In this document: one piece after another, positions 48,804 to 58,147 of the stretch
Position numbering within the stretch: position 1 is the first letter of the stretch
Layout of the letters: every line of letters starts with the position of its first letter
NCBI RefSeq assembly: GCF_039994875.1
Contig: NZ_CP121196.1
Coordinates: 4,712,001 to 4,776,000, forward strand
DNA length: 64,000 bases
Direction: 5' to 3'
DNA from: Telmatobacter sp. DSM 110680
GTDB taxonomy: Bacteria; Acidobacteriota; Terriglobia; Terriglobales; Acidobacteriaceae
Program-made: the position numbers and the translations under genes
The notes under the pieces: model-generated
Told to the model about the DNA's origin: nothing
What the model saw: the letters and a program-made list of their open reading frames with translations, nothing else
The model's database searches: none

Positions 48804-49805
48804 ATGTTTGGTGTCTCAATGGCCGTGCGATCAGGATTATTCGCGGAAGGCCGTTTCATGGGCAAGGTGCTGGATGAGTGGGTCAATGACGCGCAGGAGT
48901 TCGTCCATTCGAAGCTTCCGCATCTCCTGGTTGCCGCGCTCATTGGATTTGTGCTCTTCCGCATACTCGTTGGAATTACTTCGAGGATGGTTCGCATTGC
49001 CGAGCAACACGCGGCGGCGAATAACCGCATTGCCCAGGTTCGCACCATGGCCGGCGTCATTCGCGCCACCGGATTCACCATTATTGCCGCTATTGTGACC
49101 ATGCAGTTTCTGGCCGCAGTCGGCGTCAACCTGGCTCCGCTGCTGACAGGCGCCGGAGTGGCCGGCGTCGCCGTGGGGCTGGCCGCGCAGAATATCGTGC
49201 GCGACATGCTGAACGGAATCCTCATCCTGCTGGAAGACCAGTTCAATGTGGGCGATACCATCAAGATCGCCGGGGTCGCCGGTGTTGTGGAATCCATGAC
49301 GCTGCGCAAAACCACTCTTCGCGACGGGGATGGCACCCTGTACGTCGTACCGAATTCGCAGATCACCACGGTTGCCAACCAGAGCGTCGATTACTCGGTG
49401 GCCACGATCAATGTCAGCGTCGATTTCTCGGCGAATCCTGATAAAGTGACGGAACTTCTCAAGAAGATCGCCATGGACATCCGCAGCAGCGAAGATTTCA
49501 AGGGTGTATTCATAGCCGATCCGCAAGTTCTGGGCGTGGATGCCGTAAAAGGCTCCGAGCTCATCTTCCCGGTCGTATTCAAGACACGCGCTACCCAGCA
49601 ATATGGCCCGGTGCGCGAGTTCAAACGCCGCGTTCGGCTGGCACTCGAAGAAAACAATATGCTGCCCGGAGATCCGTATCGCGTTTACACCGGTGGAACA
49701 GAAAGCGCTCCGCGGCCAGGCGGGGCAACAGTTCCGGCTGAGCAACCGAAGCACGACCCCACCACCATCAAACCGCAGGAGTCGAATCCATTCAGTGGAA
49801 CTTGA
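48804..49805 (+). CDS. MscS-type mechanosensitive ion channel
   Basis: Membrane protein of 333 residues. After an amphipathic start come hydrophobic helices at about 35-58 and 80-102, then the pore-lining TM3 (about 108-138, LLTGAGVAGVAVGLAAQNIVRDMLNG) with the Gly/Ala packing pattern of MscS, then the beta domain (FNVGDTIKIAGVAGVVESMTLRKTTL, GTLYVVPNSQI) and a cytosolic alpha/beta domain. The C-terminal ~45 residues are Pro/Thr-rich and disordered. It opens under membrane tension to release solutes. AAGGAG precedes the ATG. Confidence 0.92.
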   Translation: MFGVSMAVRSGLFAEGRFMGKVLDEWVNDAQEFVHSKLPHLLVAALIGFVLFRILVGITSRMVRIAEQHAAANNRIAQVRTMAGVIRATGFTIIAAIVTMQFLAAVGVNLAPLLTGAGVAGVAVGLAAQNIVRDMLNGILILLEDQFNVGDTIKIAGVAGVVESMTLRKTTLRDGDGTLYVVPNSQITTVANQSVDYSVATINVSVDFSANPDKVTELLKKIAMDIRSSEDFKGVFIADPQVLGVDAVKGSELIFPVVFKTRATQQYGPVREFKRRVRLALEENNMLPGDPYRVYTGGTESAPRPGGATVPAEQPKHDPTTIKPQESNPFSGT

Positions 49806-49827
49806 AAATTCCGGCGGCGGCCAAAGC

Positions 49828-51984
49828 CTATTCGAGGGCTTTCAGAAGAGCCTCAACCTCGGTGATCGGCGGCATGCATTTGCGGCCACGACAAATGAGA
49901 ACCCAGACTGCGGCGCCTTCAGGCTTTGGAACCTGCATCACGGTTTCTGCCAACGCTTCTGGAAGTTCACCGGCCGCGAGTTCATCGGGATGAAGGCGAA
50001 CAACTGTCTTGTTGACGGCATATCCCGCCATTGCCAATGCCTCAAACTGGTCCGCTTTTGGACATTCGCCCACAACGATGATCTGGGCGGGATAGACAAG
50101 CAATCGTTCCAATGCAAGCCCATAGCTGCCGGCATACAGTCCGAAGTGCTCCACGACACCTGCGAAGGATTGAAGGGTTTCCTCGGCGATCTGCCGGTAG
50201 TTCCCGCGTCCGCTCAATTCTTCCAGCCGCAGCAGTGCTGAAGCCGCGGTAGGATTGCCGGCAGGTGTCGGCGAATCCTGCAATGGCTTTCTTCTTGCCG
50301 TAAGCGCCCCCAGGGGAATGCTGCCGTCGGATGGTGCGGCGGTATCGAAAAACGCTCCCCCAGTGCGGTCGTAGAATTTAGCGATCATGACATCGGCCAG
50401 CTTCGCCGCAGCGTTATAGAAGCGCATCTCGCCCGTTGCGATCCATCCGTCAATACAGGCGTGCACGGTCATTGCGTAATCGTCGAGCGTGCCCGGGACT
50501 CTTTCAGCGGCCGCGTCCCCATCCGATTCGCCATATGCAATGACGTGATCAAGCGCGTCCGCGCCATCCCAGGCTTCCGCGAGCAATCGATTGAGCGTGA
50601 GCAGCGCGAAGGCGCGTGGAGACTCCGCACGAAAAACGCGAGCAGCATCGAAATACGCTGACACAGCCATCGCATTCCAACTCGTGTAAAGCGTGCGATC
50701 GATGAACGGCGTAGGCCGCAAGGCACGCGCGGCAATTAGCTTTTCGCGTGACGAATCAATCAGGTTTTGTGCTTCTTCGGCTGATCTACCGGTCTGCGTC
50801 GCAACCTCTTCCACAGTGAACTTGCGGTGGAGAACATTCTTGGCGGGGTTGTGGTGCATATCGCCGAGCTCGCCGATATCCCAATACCGCGAGGCCACTC
50901 CCAACTCATCCGCACTGAGCACTGCACTGGCTTCATCGAGAGTCCACGTAAAGTAATCGCCATCGTCCTCAAGGTTTATATCCGCATCTTGCGAGGCATA
51001 GAAGCCTCCCTTGTCGCGATCAGTCATCACGGCGTCGAGCCAGGCAATGATCTCTTCCGCGGTCTGGCGGAAGTCCGTGCGCACGAAACTCTGAAACGCA
51101 TGGACGTAGTTACGCAGCAACTCGGTATTGTCGTACAGCATTTTTTCGAAATGTGGCACGATCCAGCGCTCATCCACGCTGTAGCGATGAAAGCCGCCCG
51201 CAAGCTGGTCGTAAACGCCTCCGCGTGCCATTCGTTCGAGCGTGACGATGAAGGCTTGCTGCGCCTCTTGATTGCCCCGATGCAGCGCAACCTCAAGAAG
51301 CAAATCCAAAACGCCAGGATGAGGAAATTTCGGCTGAGATCCAAAGCCCCCATTACGGGCGTCGAACTGCGCAATAGCCGATGCGGCGATCTTGTCGACC
51401 AGACCGAGATTCAAATCCGCGCTGCGAGCGGCAAAGCTCTCGTTATGTTCGATAGCCACCATTACGCTGGCGGCGGACTCCAGTGCCTCTTCCCTGCGCT
51501 CGCGCCACACCTGCGCCATGGTCAGCAAAACACGGCCGAATCCGGGCCGGCCATAGCGGTCGTCGCGTGGAAAATAGGTCCCCCCGAAGTAGGGCCTTCC
51601 ATCCGGGGTAAGAAACGCCGTGAGGGGCCAGCCGCCCTGTTGGCTGATGGCTGAAACCGCAGCCTGGTATCGCATATCCACGTCTGGACGTTCGTCTCGA
51701 TCGACCTTCACTGCAATGAAGTTTTCGTTGATGATGCGGGCAATCTCTGCGTCCTCGTAGGATTCGCGGTCCATAACGTGGCACCAGTGACACCATACAG
51801 CCCCGATATCCAGAAGAATGGGCTTGTTTTCAGCCCGCGCGCGCGCAAATGCCGTCTCCCCCCAGGGATGCCAATGTACCGGCTGGTGCCGCGCCGAACG
51901 CAGATAAGAAGAGGAGGCAGTGTGTAGCTGGTTGCCAGCCAAAGTCGACGCGGAAGAATCCGAAGCCATGGGCCGAGAATACAC
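49828..51984 (-). CDS. DUF255/YyaL-type protein with N-terminal thioredoxin-like domain
   Basis: Protein of 718 residues of the YyaL/SPATA20 group. The N-terminal ~170 residues are a thioredoxin-like domain with the active-site-like WCHWCHVMDRES and VKVDRDERPDVD; SYLRSARHQPVHWHPWG precedes it. The remainder is an (alpha/alpha)6-barrel-like region resembling glycoside hydrolase family folds (MARGGVYDQLAGGFHRYSVDERWIVPHFEKMLYDN). The molecular function of the family is unsettled. Convergent with the MscS gene, 22 bases apart. ATG 51984 has an AGGG site; an ATG at 51969 is possible. Confidence 0.9.
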   Translation of the reverse strand: MYSRPMASDSSASTLAGNQLHTASSSYLRSARHQPVHWHPWGETAFARARAENKPILLDIGAVWCHWCHVMDRESYEDAEIARIINENFIAVKVDRDERPDVDMRYQAAVSAISQQGGWPLTAFLTPDGRPYFGGTYFPRDDRYGRPGFGRVLLTMAQVWRERREEALESAASVMVAIEHNESFAARSADLNLGLVDKIAASAIAQFDARNGGFGSQPKFPHPGVLDLLLEVALHRGNQEAQQAFIVTLERMARGGVYDQLAGGFHRYSVDERWIVPHFEKMLYDNTELLRNYVHAFQSFVRTDFRQTAEEIIAWLDAVMTDRDKGGFYASQDADINLEDDGDYFTWTLDEASAVLSADELGVASRYWDIGELGDMHHNPAKNVLHRKFTVEEVATQTGRSAEEAQNLIDSSREKLIAARALRPTPFIDRTLYTSWNAMAVSAYFDAARVFRAESPRAFALLTLNRLLAEAWDGADALDHVIAYGESDGDAAAERVPGTLDDYAMTVHACIDGWIATGEMRFYNAAAKLADVMIAKFYDRTGGAFFDTAAPSDGSIPLGALTARRKPLQDSPTPAGNPTAASALLRLEELSGRGNYRQIAEETLQSFAGVVEHFGLYAGSYGLALERLLVYPAQIIVVGECPKADQFEALAMAGYAVNKTVVRLHPDELAAGELPEALAETVMQVPKPEGAAVWVLICRGRKCMPPITEVEALLKALE

Positions 51985-52219
51985 GCCCTGAAGCTTGCCT
52001 TACCAATTCGCGATTGGCTATTATCACCGCTGCCATTTCGCCCGGCGGGCAAGTTCCGACGGCAAGCGCTCAAAGCAACAAAATCTAGGCTGGTCGCATC
52101 CAAGTGCTTCAACAACAGAGACTTTACCCTTCGGTTGGGGCCAACAAGCCAAACGCAATCTCCCGAATGGCCAGTACTGAAATGATCGCGTGGGGTACAT
52201 GAAAGCCGGAGAGTTCCCG

Positions 52220-55200
52220 ATGCACGAAGATATCCCCGAGGCGGCCGAGCAAACATCCGTTGGAAAGCCTGCCGAAATGAGCCAATTGATCAGTGCTTAT
52301 GACTGGTCAAGAACGCCCCTTGGGCACGTGGCAAGCTGGCCGGACAGTCTAAAGGCTGCGGTGCGCATCCTGGTCACCTCGCGCTTTCCCATGTGGATGG
52401 CATGGGGACCCGAGCTGACGATGCTCTACAACGACGCATACGCGCGCGTCACGCTTGGCAAAAAACATCCCTGGGCACTTGGCAAGCCGGCTCCGACGGT
52501 GTGGTCAGAGATCTGGCCCGAGGTTGGCCCGCGTATTGAGCGGGTCATGAGAACCGGTGAGGCTTCCTGGGACGAAACACTTTTTCTGATCGTCGAGCGG
52601 AGCGGATATCCCGAAGAGTCTTACCACACCTTTTCCTATAGCCCGCTCTCGGGATCAAGCGGCCAGATCGAGGGAATGTTGTGTGTAGTAATGGAAGACA
52701 CCCTTCGCGTACGCGGGGAGCGTCAACTTGCCTCGCTCAGCACACTGGCGGGTGCTCTGGTTGACGCCAATACAAAGCATGAGGTTTTTGCAGCTACCGA
52801 ACGCGGTCTCGAAGGACAGAAGGACATTCCTTTTGCGCTTGTCTACCTTTTCGAAAACGACAGCCGCACGCTTTGTTTGGTGGCGCGAAACGGGATCTCT
52901 CAATCGCATCCGGCGGCGCCACGCGAGATTGATGCAGAATCCGTGAGCGCTCCCTGGCCGCTCGATATTCTTTTCACCACCAATCGCCCCATGACCCTCG
53001 ATCGGCTTGGCGATCTGTTTCCGGATCTGCCCACCGGAGTGTGGGATAGGCCGCCAAGCCAGGCTCGCCTGGTGCCAATCTTCCGGCGCGGACAGGAAAA
53101 GCCTGCAGGTGTTTTCATCGCCGGATTAAATCCCTATCGCCAGCTCGATGCGAACTACGAGGGGTATCTCGATCTCGCAGCGGGGCAAATTGCCGCCAGC
53201 ATCACCAATGCAGAAGCGTATGAAACAGAAAGAAAGCGCGCCGAAGAACTGACCGACCTGGACCGCGCCAAGACTGCCTTTTTTAGCAATGTGAGCCACG
53301 AGTTGCGCACTCCGCTTACCCTCATCCTGGGTCCGATTGAAGATGCGCTGTTGAACGAAACTCCGCCCTCGCATGAGTCGCTGGAAATGCTGCACCGCAA
53401 CGCTCTGCGACTGTTGAAACTTGTGAATGGTCTTCTTGACTTCGTCCGCATCGAAGTGGGCCGCATGCGGGCCAACTACGAGCCGACGGATCTATCTCAG
53501 TTGACGATGCAGCTTTCCAGCGTCTTCCGTTCTGCAGTCGAGCGGGCAGGTCTGAAACTCGTCGTCGAGTGTTCTCCCTTGCCTGAACCGGTATATGTCG
53601 ACCGCGATATGTGGGAGAAGGTGGTTCTCAACCTGCTCTCCAACGCCCTGAAGGCAACGTTCGATGGTGAGATTCGAGTTTCAGTCTCCCACGACGAAGC
53701 CGGTGCCCTGCTCTGTGTTCGCGACACCGGCACTGGAATTCCAGAAAACGAGTTGCCGCATTTATTTGAACGCTTCAGTCGTATTGAGGGAGCCCGCCAA
53801 CGCAGTCACGAAGGAAGCGGAATAGGTTTGGCGCTGGTGCATGAACTCGTCGAAATGCACGGTGGCACGATCACGGTCGAAAGTAAACCGAATGAAGGCA
53901 CGTCCTTCAGAATACGTTTGCCGTTTGGCCACCAGCACCTGGCCAGTGGACATATTGCGACGGATTCGAGCAGCCCGCTCGCGGTTCAAGCATCTGCCAA
54001 CGCCTACGTCCAGGAAGCGCTTGGATGGATGCCGGAGCACAGGCGGCTCAAAGACGAGATCGCGGGTTTCGTGGCCGGCGATCAGGACGATGAGAACCGG
54101 ATCGCGACTTCCGGAGACAAGCCGGTTGTTCTGCTGGTGGACGACAATGCAGATATGCGCGAGTACGTGCGCTCGCTGCTGGCTGGGCGCTTTGATGTTG
54201 TAGCTGTGACGAATGGGAAACTGGCGCTTGAGGAAGTGAAGCGCAGGCCTCCCGCCTTGGTGCTCTCAGACGTGATGATGCCCGAAATGGATGGCTTTGA
54301 GATGCTCGCCGCTTTGCGTCGAAATCCTGCCACTGCCACCATTCCAATCATCATGCTCTCGGCGCGAGCCGGCGAAGAATCCCGGATCGAAGGCGTGGAA
54401 GCTGGCGCCGACGACTATCTTACGAAGCCCTTCACGGCGCGTGAATTGATTGCGCGCGTTGAAGCCCAGTTGAAGATGGATCGGATGCGACGAGAGGCCG
54501 CTGAACAGCGAGCGGCGCTAACGATGGAAATTAATCGTGCTCGCCAACTTGCCGGCGAGGCTCTTGAGCACGTTCCGGTCGCCTTCTGCACGATGGATCG
54601 CGAGTACAAGATCACTTACTTGAATGCTGCCGCTGTACAATTGGCAGCACTTTCCGGCAAGCCTCACATGGGGGTGAGTCTTTGGGAGCTTTATCCCAGC
54701 TTGATAGGAAGCGAAGTCGAGACCAACCTTCGCCGAGTCATGGAGGCCCAGGTTCCCGTCGAATTTGAGCAGTTCTTCCCCGCACCGGGCAACGAAACCT
54801 GGTTTCAGTTTTACGTTTACCCTCAGCCGGGCGAAGGCATCATTCTCTACTGCCGCAATACAACCGAGACTCGCAAAGCCGAGCAAGCTTTGCGGCGCAG
54901 TGAGCAATTGGCCGCAGCAGGACGACTGGCAGCAAGCATCGCCCACGAGATCAACAACCCGCTGGAAGCTGTAACCAACCTGCTCTTCCTCGCCAAGAAC
55001 GATGTAAGCCTGTCGCCAACGTCGAAGGACCTGCTCGAAATTGCGGACAAGGAACTGCAGCGGCTCTCGCACATCACGGCGCGCAGTCTGAAGTTTTATC
55101 GCCAACGCACCGCGCCTGCATTCACAGCACTCGACGAAGTCATTGACTCGGTTATTTACTTTCACGATCCGGCGATCCGAGTGCGGAACATTAACGTCGA

Positions 55201-55600
55201 ACGTCGCTATCGCTCTGCGCCGGCGATTCTCTGCCAGCCGGGAGAGATTCAGCAGGTATTCACGAACCTGATATCGAATGCCCTCGATGCCTTGCCGGTG
55301 AAAGGACGACTCATCCTTGAAGTGCGGCCGGCGCAGGATGGAGCGGGACGGGACGGTGTCGCCGTCACCATCGCCGACAGTGGTTCAGGGATGGATTCAT
55401 ACATGTTCGAGCGCTTATTTCATCCCTTCGTTACCACCAAGGGCGAAGCCGGCACGGGACTGGGCCTGTGGGTGTCCAAAGGAATTCTCGACAAGCACGA
55501 GGCGAATGTTACGGTGCGCACTAAGGCCGGATGCGGAACGGTCTTCCGCATCTTCTTCCCTCTACAGGCCAACGCCAACACACCAGCTACGATTCATTAG
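52220..55600 (+). CDS. Hybrid sensor kinase with two histidine kinase cores
   Basis: Cytosolic signalling protein of about 1126 residues, no transmembrane segment. Order: PAS-like domain (about 20-160, LGHVASWPDSL, LYNDAYARVTLG), GAF-like domain (about 165-330), HisKA with FFSNVSHELRTPLTLILGP near 355 and an ATPase with NLLSNALKATFDG and GSGIGLALVHE, a receiver (about 625-745, VVLLVDDNADMRE, LSDVMMPEMDG, LTKPF), a second PAS (about 775-895), then a second HisKA with AASIAHEINNPLEAVTN and ATPase with NLISNALDALP and GTGLGLWVSKG. Both kinase cores keep the His and the ATP-binding boxes. Start preferred at this ATG because GGAGAG is 6-8 bases before; the frame is open 10 codons upstream. Partner regulator not adjacent. 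Confidence 0.88.
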   Translation: MHEDIPEAAEQTSVGKPAEMSQLISAYDWSRTPLGHVASWPDSLKAAVRILVTSRFPMWMAWGPELTMLYNDAYARVTLGKKHPWALGKPAPTVWSEIWPEVGPRIERVMRTGEASWDETLFLIVERSGYPEESYHTFSYSPLSGSSGQIEGMLCVVMEDTLRVRGERQLASLSTLAGALVDANTKHEVFAATERGLEGQKDIPFALVYLFENDSRTLCLVARNGISQSHPAAPREIDAESVSAPWPLDILFTTNRPMTLDRLGDLFPDLPTGVWDRPPSQARLVPIFRRGQEKPAGVFIAGLNPYRQLDANYEGYLDLAAGQIAASITNAEAYETERKRAEELTDLDRAKTAFFSNVSHELRTPLTLILGPIEDALLNETPPSHESLEMLHRNALRLLKLVNGLLDFVRIEVGRMRANYEPTDLSQLTMQLSSVFRSAVERAGLKLVVECSPLPEPVYVDRDMWEKVVLNLLSNALKATFDGEIRVSVSHDEAGALLCVRDTGTGIPENELPHLFERFSRIEGARQRSHEGSGIGLALVHELVEMHGGTITVESKPNEGTSFRIRLPFGHQHLASGHIATDSSSPLAVQASANAYVQEALGWMPEHRRLKDEIAGFVAGDQDDENRIATSGDKPVVLLVDDNADMREYVRSLLAGRFDVVAVTNGKLALEEVKRRPPALVLSDVMMPEMDGFEMLAALRRNPATATIPIIMLSARAGEESRIEGVEAGADDYLTKPFTARELIARVEAQLKMDRMRREAAEQRAALTMEINRARQLAGEALEHVPVAFCTMDREYKITYLNAAAVQLAALSGKPHMGVSLWELYPSLIGSEVETNLRRVMEAQVPVEFEQFFPAPGNETWFQFYVYPQPGEGIILYCRNTTETRKAEQALRRSEQLAAAGRLAASIAHEINNPLEAVTNLLFLAKNDVSLSPTSKDLLEIADKELQRLSHITARSLKFYRQRTAPAFTALDEVIDSVIYFHDPAIRVRNINVERRYRSAPAILCQPGEIQQVFTNLISNALDALPVKGRLILEVRPAQDGAGRDGVAVTIADSGSGMDSYMFERLFHPFVTTKGEAGTGLGLWVSKGILDKHEANVTVRTKAGCGTVFRIFFPLQANANTPATIH

Positions 55601-55610
55601 TTCAGAGAGA

Positions 55611-56165
55611 TTAGTCTTTATCCAGTTCCTCTTTGATCGCCGCAATCAGTTCTGGCGCGTCAGGAAGCGTGTCCGGCGAGAACCGCTTCACCACTTCGCC
55701 CTTCCGGTTAATAAGAAATTTCTCAAAGTTCCACAAGACTTCAGGGTCAGCATTCGTCTCGATGCCGTATCCCTTCAGCTTCTCGCGAAATGGGACTTCG
55801 GAAATGCTGATCGCGTTCGGTTGCGCTGTGGTCAACACCTTATACAGCGGGTGCTTGTCGTCGCCGGCAACACTGATCTTGCTGAACATGGGAAATTTCA
55901 CGCCGTAGTTAGTGGTGCAGAACGATTGAATCTCGTCGTTCGTACCCGGCTCCTGGCTCTTGAAGTTGTTGGCCGGAAAGCCGGCAATCACAAGCCCCTG
56001 CCCGCGGTATTGCTCATACAAGCTCTCGAGTCCTTCGTATTGCGGCGTCAGGCCGCACTTCGAGGCGACGTTCACCAGTAGCAGCACTTTGCCTTTGAAT
56101 TCAGCAAGTGAAGTGTCTTCGCCGGTAATCTTGTTCACAGGAATGTCATAAATAGCAGTGCTCAT
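55611..56165 (-). CDS. Glutathione peroxidase family thiol peroxidase
   Basis: Peroxidase of 184 residues. Peroxidatic Cys in NVASKCGLTPQY, conserved Gln in NNFKSQEPG, a possible resolving Cys in FCTTNYGVKFPMF, and Trp/Asn in LWNFEKFLIN. The Cys form usually uses thioredoxin rather than glutathione. It reduces H2O2 and lipid hydroperoxides in the cytoplasm (no signal peptide). AGGAG precedes the ATG. Its stop lies 10 bases from the kinase stop on the other strand. Confidence 0.93.
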   Translation of the reverse strand: MSTAIYDIPVNKITGEDTSLAEFKGKVLLLVNVASKCGLTPQYEGLESLYEQYRGQGLVIAGFPANNFKSQEPGTNDEIQSFCTTNYGVKFPMFSKISVAGDDKHPLYKVLTTAQPNAISISEVPFREKLKGYGIETNADPEVLWNFEKFLINRKGEVVKRFSPDTLPDAPELIAAIKEELDKD

Positions 56166-56238
56166 AATGAATTCTCCTCAGCAGGAAAGCTGTGTTGATC
56201 GATGGTTGGATGCAATGGTTAACGATTCGATGCGGACA

Positions 56239-57273
56239 TTAGGAAAGTAATTGTTTTGCAACCCGAACATACAATTCGATTGCTTCTTTGAGTTCTTTCT
56301 TCGCCAATTTCTCGTACGGCGTGTGTGCAACGTGGATCGATCCTGGCCCCAGCAGCAGCGGCTCGCCCCAGTTGGAAAGCTGCGGGATGTCGGTGGTGAA
56401 TTTAGCAATCATGGTTGGCAGACCCCGCACAGCACGGAGGCGCACGAAAGGTATCTCCAGAGTGAAATCAACCTCTGCCAGATCGCCGGCCGCCTCAATG
56501 ATTGCCGCACGAACAGGTCCAGAATCCCCCACCAGGCGGATAAGTACCTGGGCTTCTGCCTTGTCGGCAATCACGTTGGGCGCATGGCCGCCATGAATCT
56601 GGCCGATGTTGAGAGTGCTTGGACCAACGTCCTCGGTCACCGGTAGTTCAAGCTTCAACAGACGCGCCATCACTTCAACCAGTTTGTGCACGGCGCTTTC
56701 GCCCAGCTCCGGGTAGGCCGAATGCCCCATCTTTCCGGATGCTCTGAACACGGCACGCAAAGAACCCTTCGAGGCCAGCGCGAGGTGATTGTCAGTCGGC
56801 TCCCCATTGATCAGGAAGCGGCTGCCTTTGGGATTCTCATTGGCAATTTTTGCACCCGCGGAGTCACGCTCTTCGCCGCTAACAAACAGCATGCCAACCC
56901 GCAAGCCCTCGGCTCGCAGATTCTCCGCCGCCGCAACCTGCGCGGCAATAATTCCCTTGGCATCGGAAACGCCGCGGCCATACATAAAATCAGCGTCTTC
57001 ACTGAAGGGTATGTAAGGCGGCACGGTATCCATGTGCGTTGAAAAAACGATATCGGGCGTCTGCCCTTTCGCACCGGCATAGACATTCCAGCGCGCTCCT
57101 GCTCCGGCGCTCTCGGCGGGCTGCGGAACAGCCGTTTTCTCAACCGACCAGCCGCGCCCTCCCAGGTACTCCGCAAGAAAGTCCCCCACTCGACCTTCGT
57201 TATAGGTGGTGGATTCAATCTCGCAAAGCTCACGGGTAAAGCGAATCGGATCGAGCGGCGGCAACTCGTTCAT
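56239..57273 (-). CDS. M20 family metallopeptidase (ArgE/DapE/CPG2 type)
   Basis: Zinc hydrolase of 344 residues. Motifs: FSTHMDTVPPYIPF with metal ligand His and the catalytic Asp, GRGVSDAKGIIAAQV with the bridging Asp, SGEERDSAGAK with the catalytic Glu pair, EPTDN, then the small dimerisation domain (SAYPELGESAVHKLVEVM), and the final His in VAHTPYEKL. Members deacylate or desuccinylate amino acids or cut dipeptides; the substrate is not fixed by these motifs. The start is the ATG of MNELPPL; the open frame extends 115 codons upstream over the divergent hydrolase gene and is not credible. No strong ribosome site is seen. Confidence 0.88.
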   Translation of the reverse strand: MNELPPLDPIRFTRELCEIESTTYNEGRVGDFLAEYLGGRGWSVEKTAVPQPAESAGAGARWNVYAGAKGQTPDIVFSTHMDTVPPYIPFSEDADFMYGRGVSDAKGIIAAQVAAAENLRAEGLRVGMLFVSGEERDSAGAKIANENPKGSRFLINGEPTDNHLALASKGSLRAVFRASGKMGHSAYPELGESAVHKLVEVMARLLKLELPVTEDVGPSTLNIGQIHGGHAPNVIADKAEAQVLIRLVGDSGPVRAAIIEAAGDLAEVDFTLEIPFVRLRAVRGLPTMIAKFTTDIPQLSNWGEPLLLGPGSIHVAHTPYEKLAKKELKEAIELYVRVAKQLLS

Positions 57274-57433
57274 AGTGTTGCCAGAATATCGTAGTCGGCG
57301 ATTCCCCTTCGCGACCAACCAACTTGCGACCCCATCCGCAGTCCGCCTGTCGCGGGAAAGTCGCCTCAGCTTGATTGGAATTCGCATGGTCAAGCTGAGA
57401 GGAGCCACCTGCCGTCGTAAAATAGCTCCTGAA

Positions 57434-58147
57434 ATGACCTCAACATCCGCCGTGTCGCAATCCGAAACGAATTCGGAAAAAACATCCTTGCGAACCGTAG
57501 TGTTGCAGGGACCCGCGGGCCGGCTCGAGGCGCTCTTGAACGAAGGCGCGCGCGATGCGAGGTTCGCCGGACTCGTCTGCCACCCGCACCCCCTCGGCGG
57601 CGGCACTATGCACAACAAAGTGGTCTATCACGCTATGAAGGTGCTAAATGCACCGGAATGGGATCTGCGCCTGCCGGTTTTGCGCTTCAATTTTCGTGGC
57701 ACCGGTCTCAGCGAGGGCCAGCACGATGGGCTTGCAGAATCGGCCGATGTGATCACCGCTATAGATTGGCTCCTTGCCGAATACAGTTTGCCCGTAATCC
57801 TGGTTGGCTTCAGTTTCGGAGCAGCGATGTCCATCAGGGCGTCGTGCGCAACAGGATCATCCAGCATCCAGTCGAATCTTCGCGCTCTGGTTGCCCTCGG
57901 GCTTCCGACACAGGGATTTGGGCAAACCTATCAACATCCGGTTCTCGCCGATTGCCGCTTGCCCAAGCTCTTCCTCAGCGGCGGCAACGACGCGTTTGCC
58001 CCGCAACAAGATTTAAGAAACGTAGTCGATCACGCCGCGGATCCTAAGCAATTGGTGTTCGTTCCCGGCGCCGATCACTTTTTCAAAGGCAGCCTCGACG
58101 CAATGCAGAGGGCGCTTGCCGGATGGCTGAAGGAGCAGGTGCAATGA
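57434..58147 (+). CDS. Alpha/beta hydrolase
   Basis: Hydrolase of 237 residues. LVCHPHPLGGGTMHNKVVYH resembles the oxyanion region of the dienelactone/alpha-beta hydrolase group, FNFRGTGLSEG is the next conserved turn, the nucleophile elbow is VGFSFGAAMS, and DHFFKGSL near the C-terminus carries the catalytic His; the acid is probably in GNDAFAP. Similar proteins are common and mostly uncharacterised. Start set at this ATG; open frame continues upstream. Its stop overlaps the start of the glycerate kinase gene (ATGA). Confidence 0.82.
   Translation: MTSTSAVSQSETNSEKTSLRTVVLQGPAGRLEALLNEGARDARFAGLVCHPHPLGGGTMHNKVVYHAMKVLNAPEWDLRLPVLRFNFRGTGLSEGQHDGLAESADVITAIDWLLAEYSLPVILVGFSFGAAMSIRASCATGSSSIQSNLRALVALGLPTQGFGQTYQHPVLADCRLPKLFLSGGNDAFAPQQDLRNVVDHAADPKQLVFVPGADHFFKGSLDAMQRALAGWLKEQVQ

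Noticed and set aside
48837..49754. Minus-strand ORF of 305 codons opposite the MscS gene
   Set aside because: Shadow of a conserved gene in GC-rich DNA; product rich in Asp/His with no recognisable domain.
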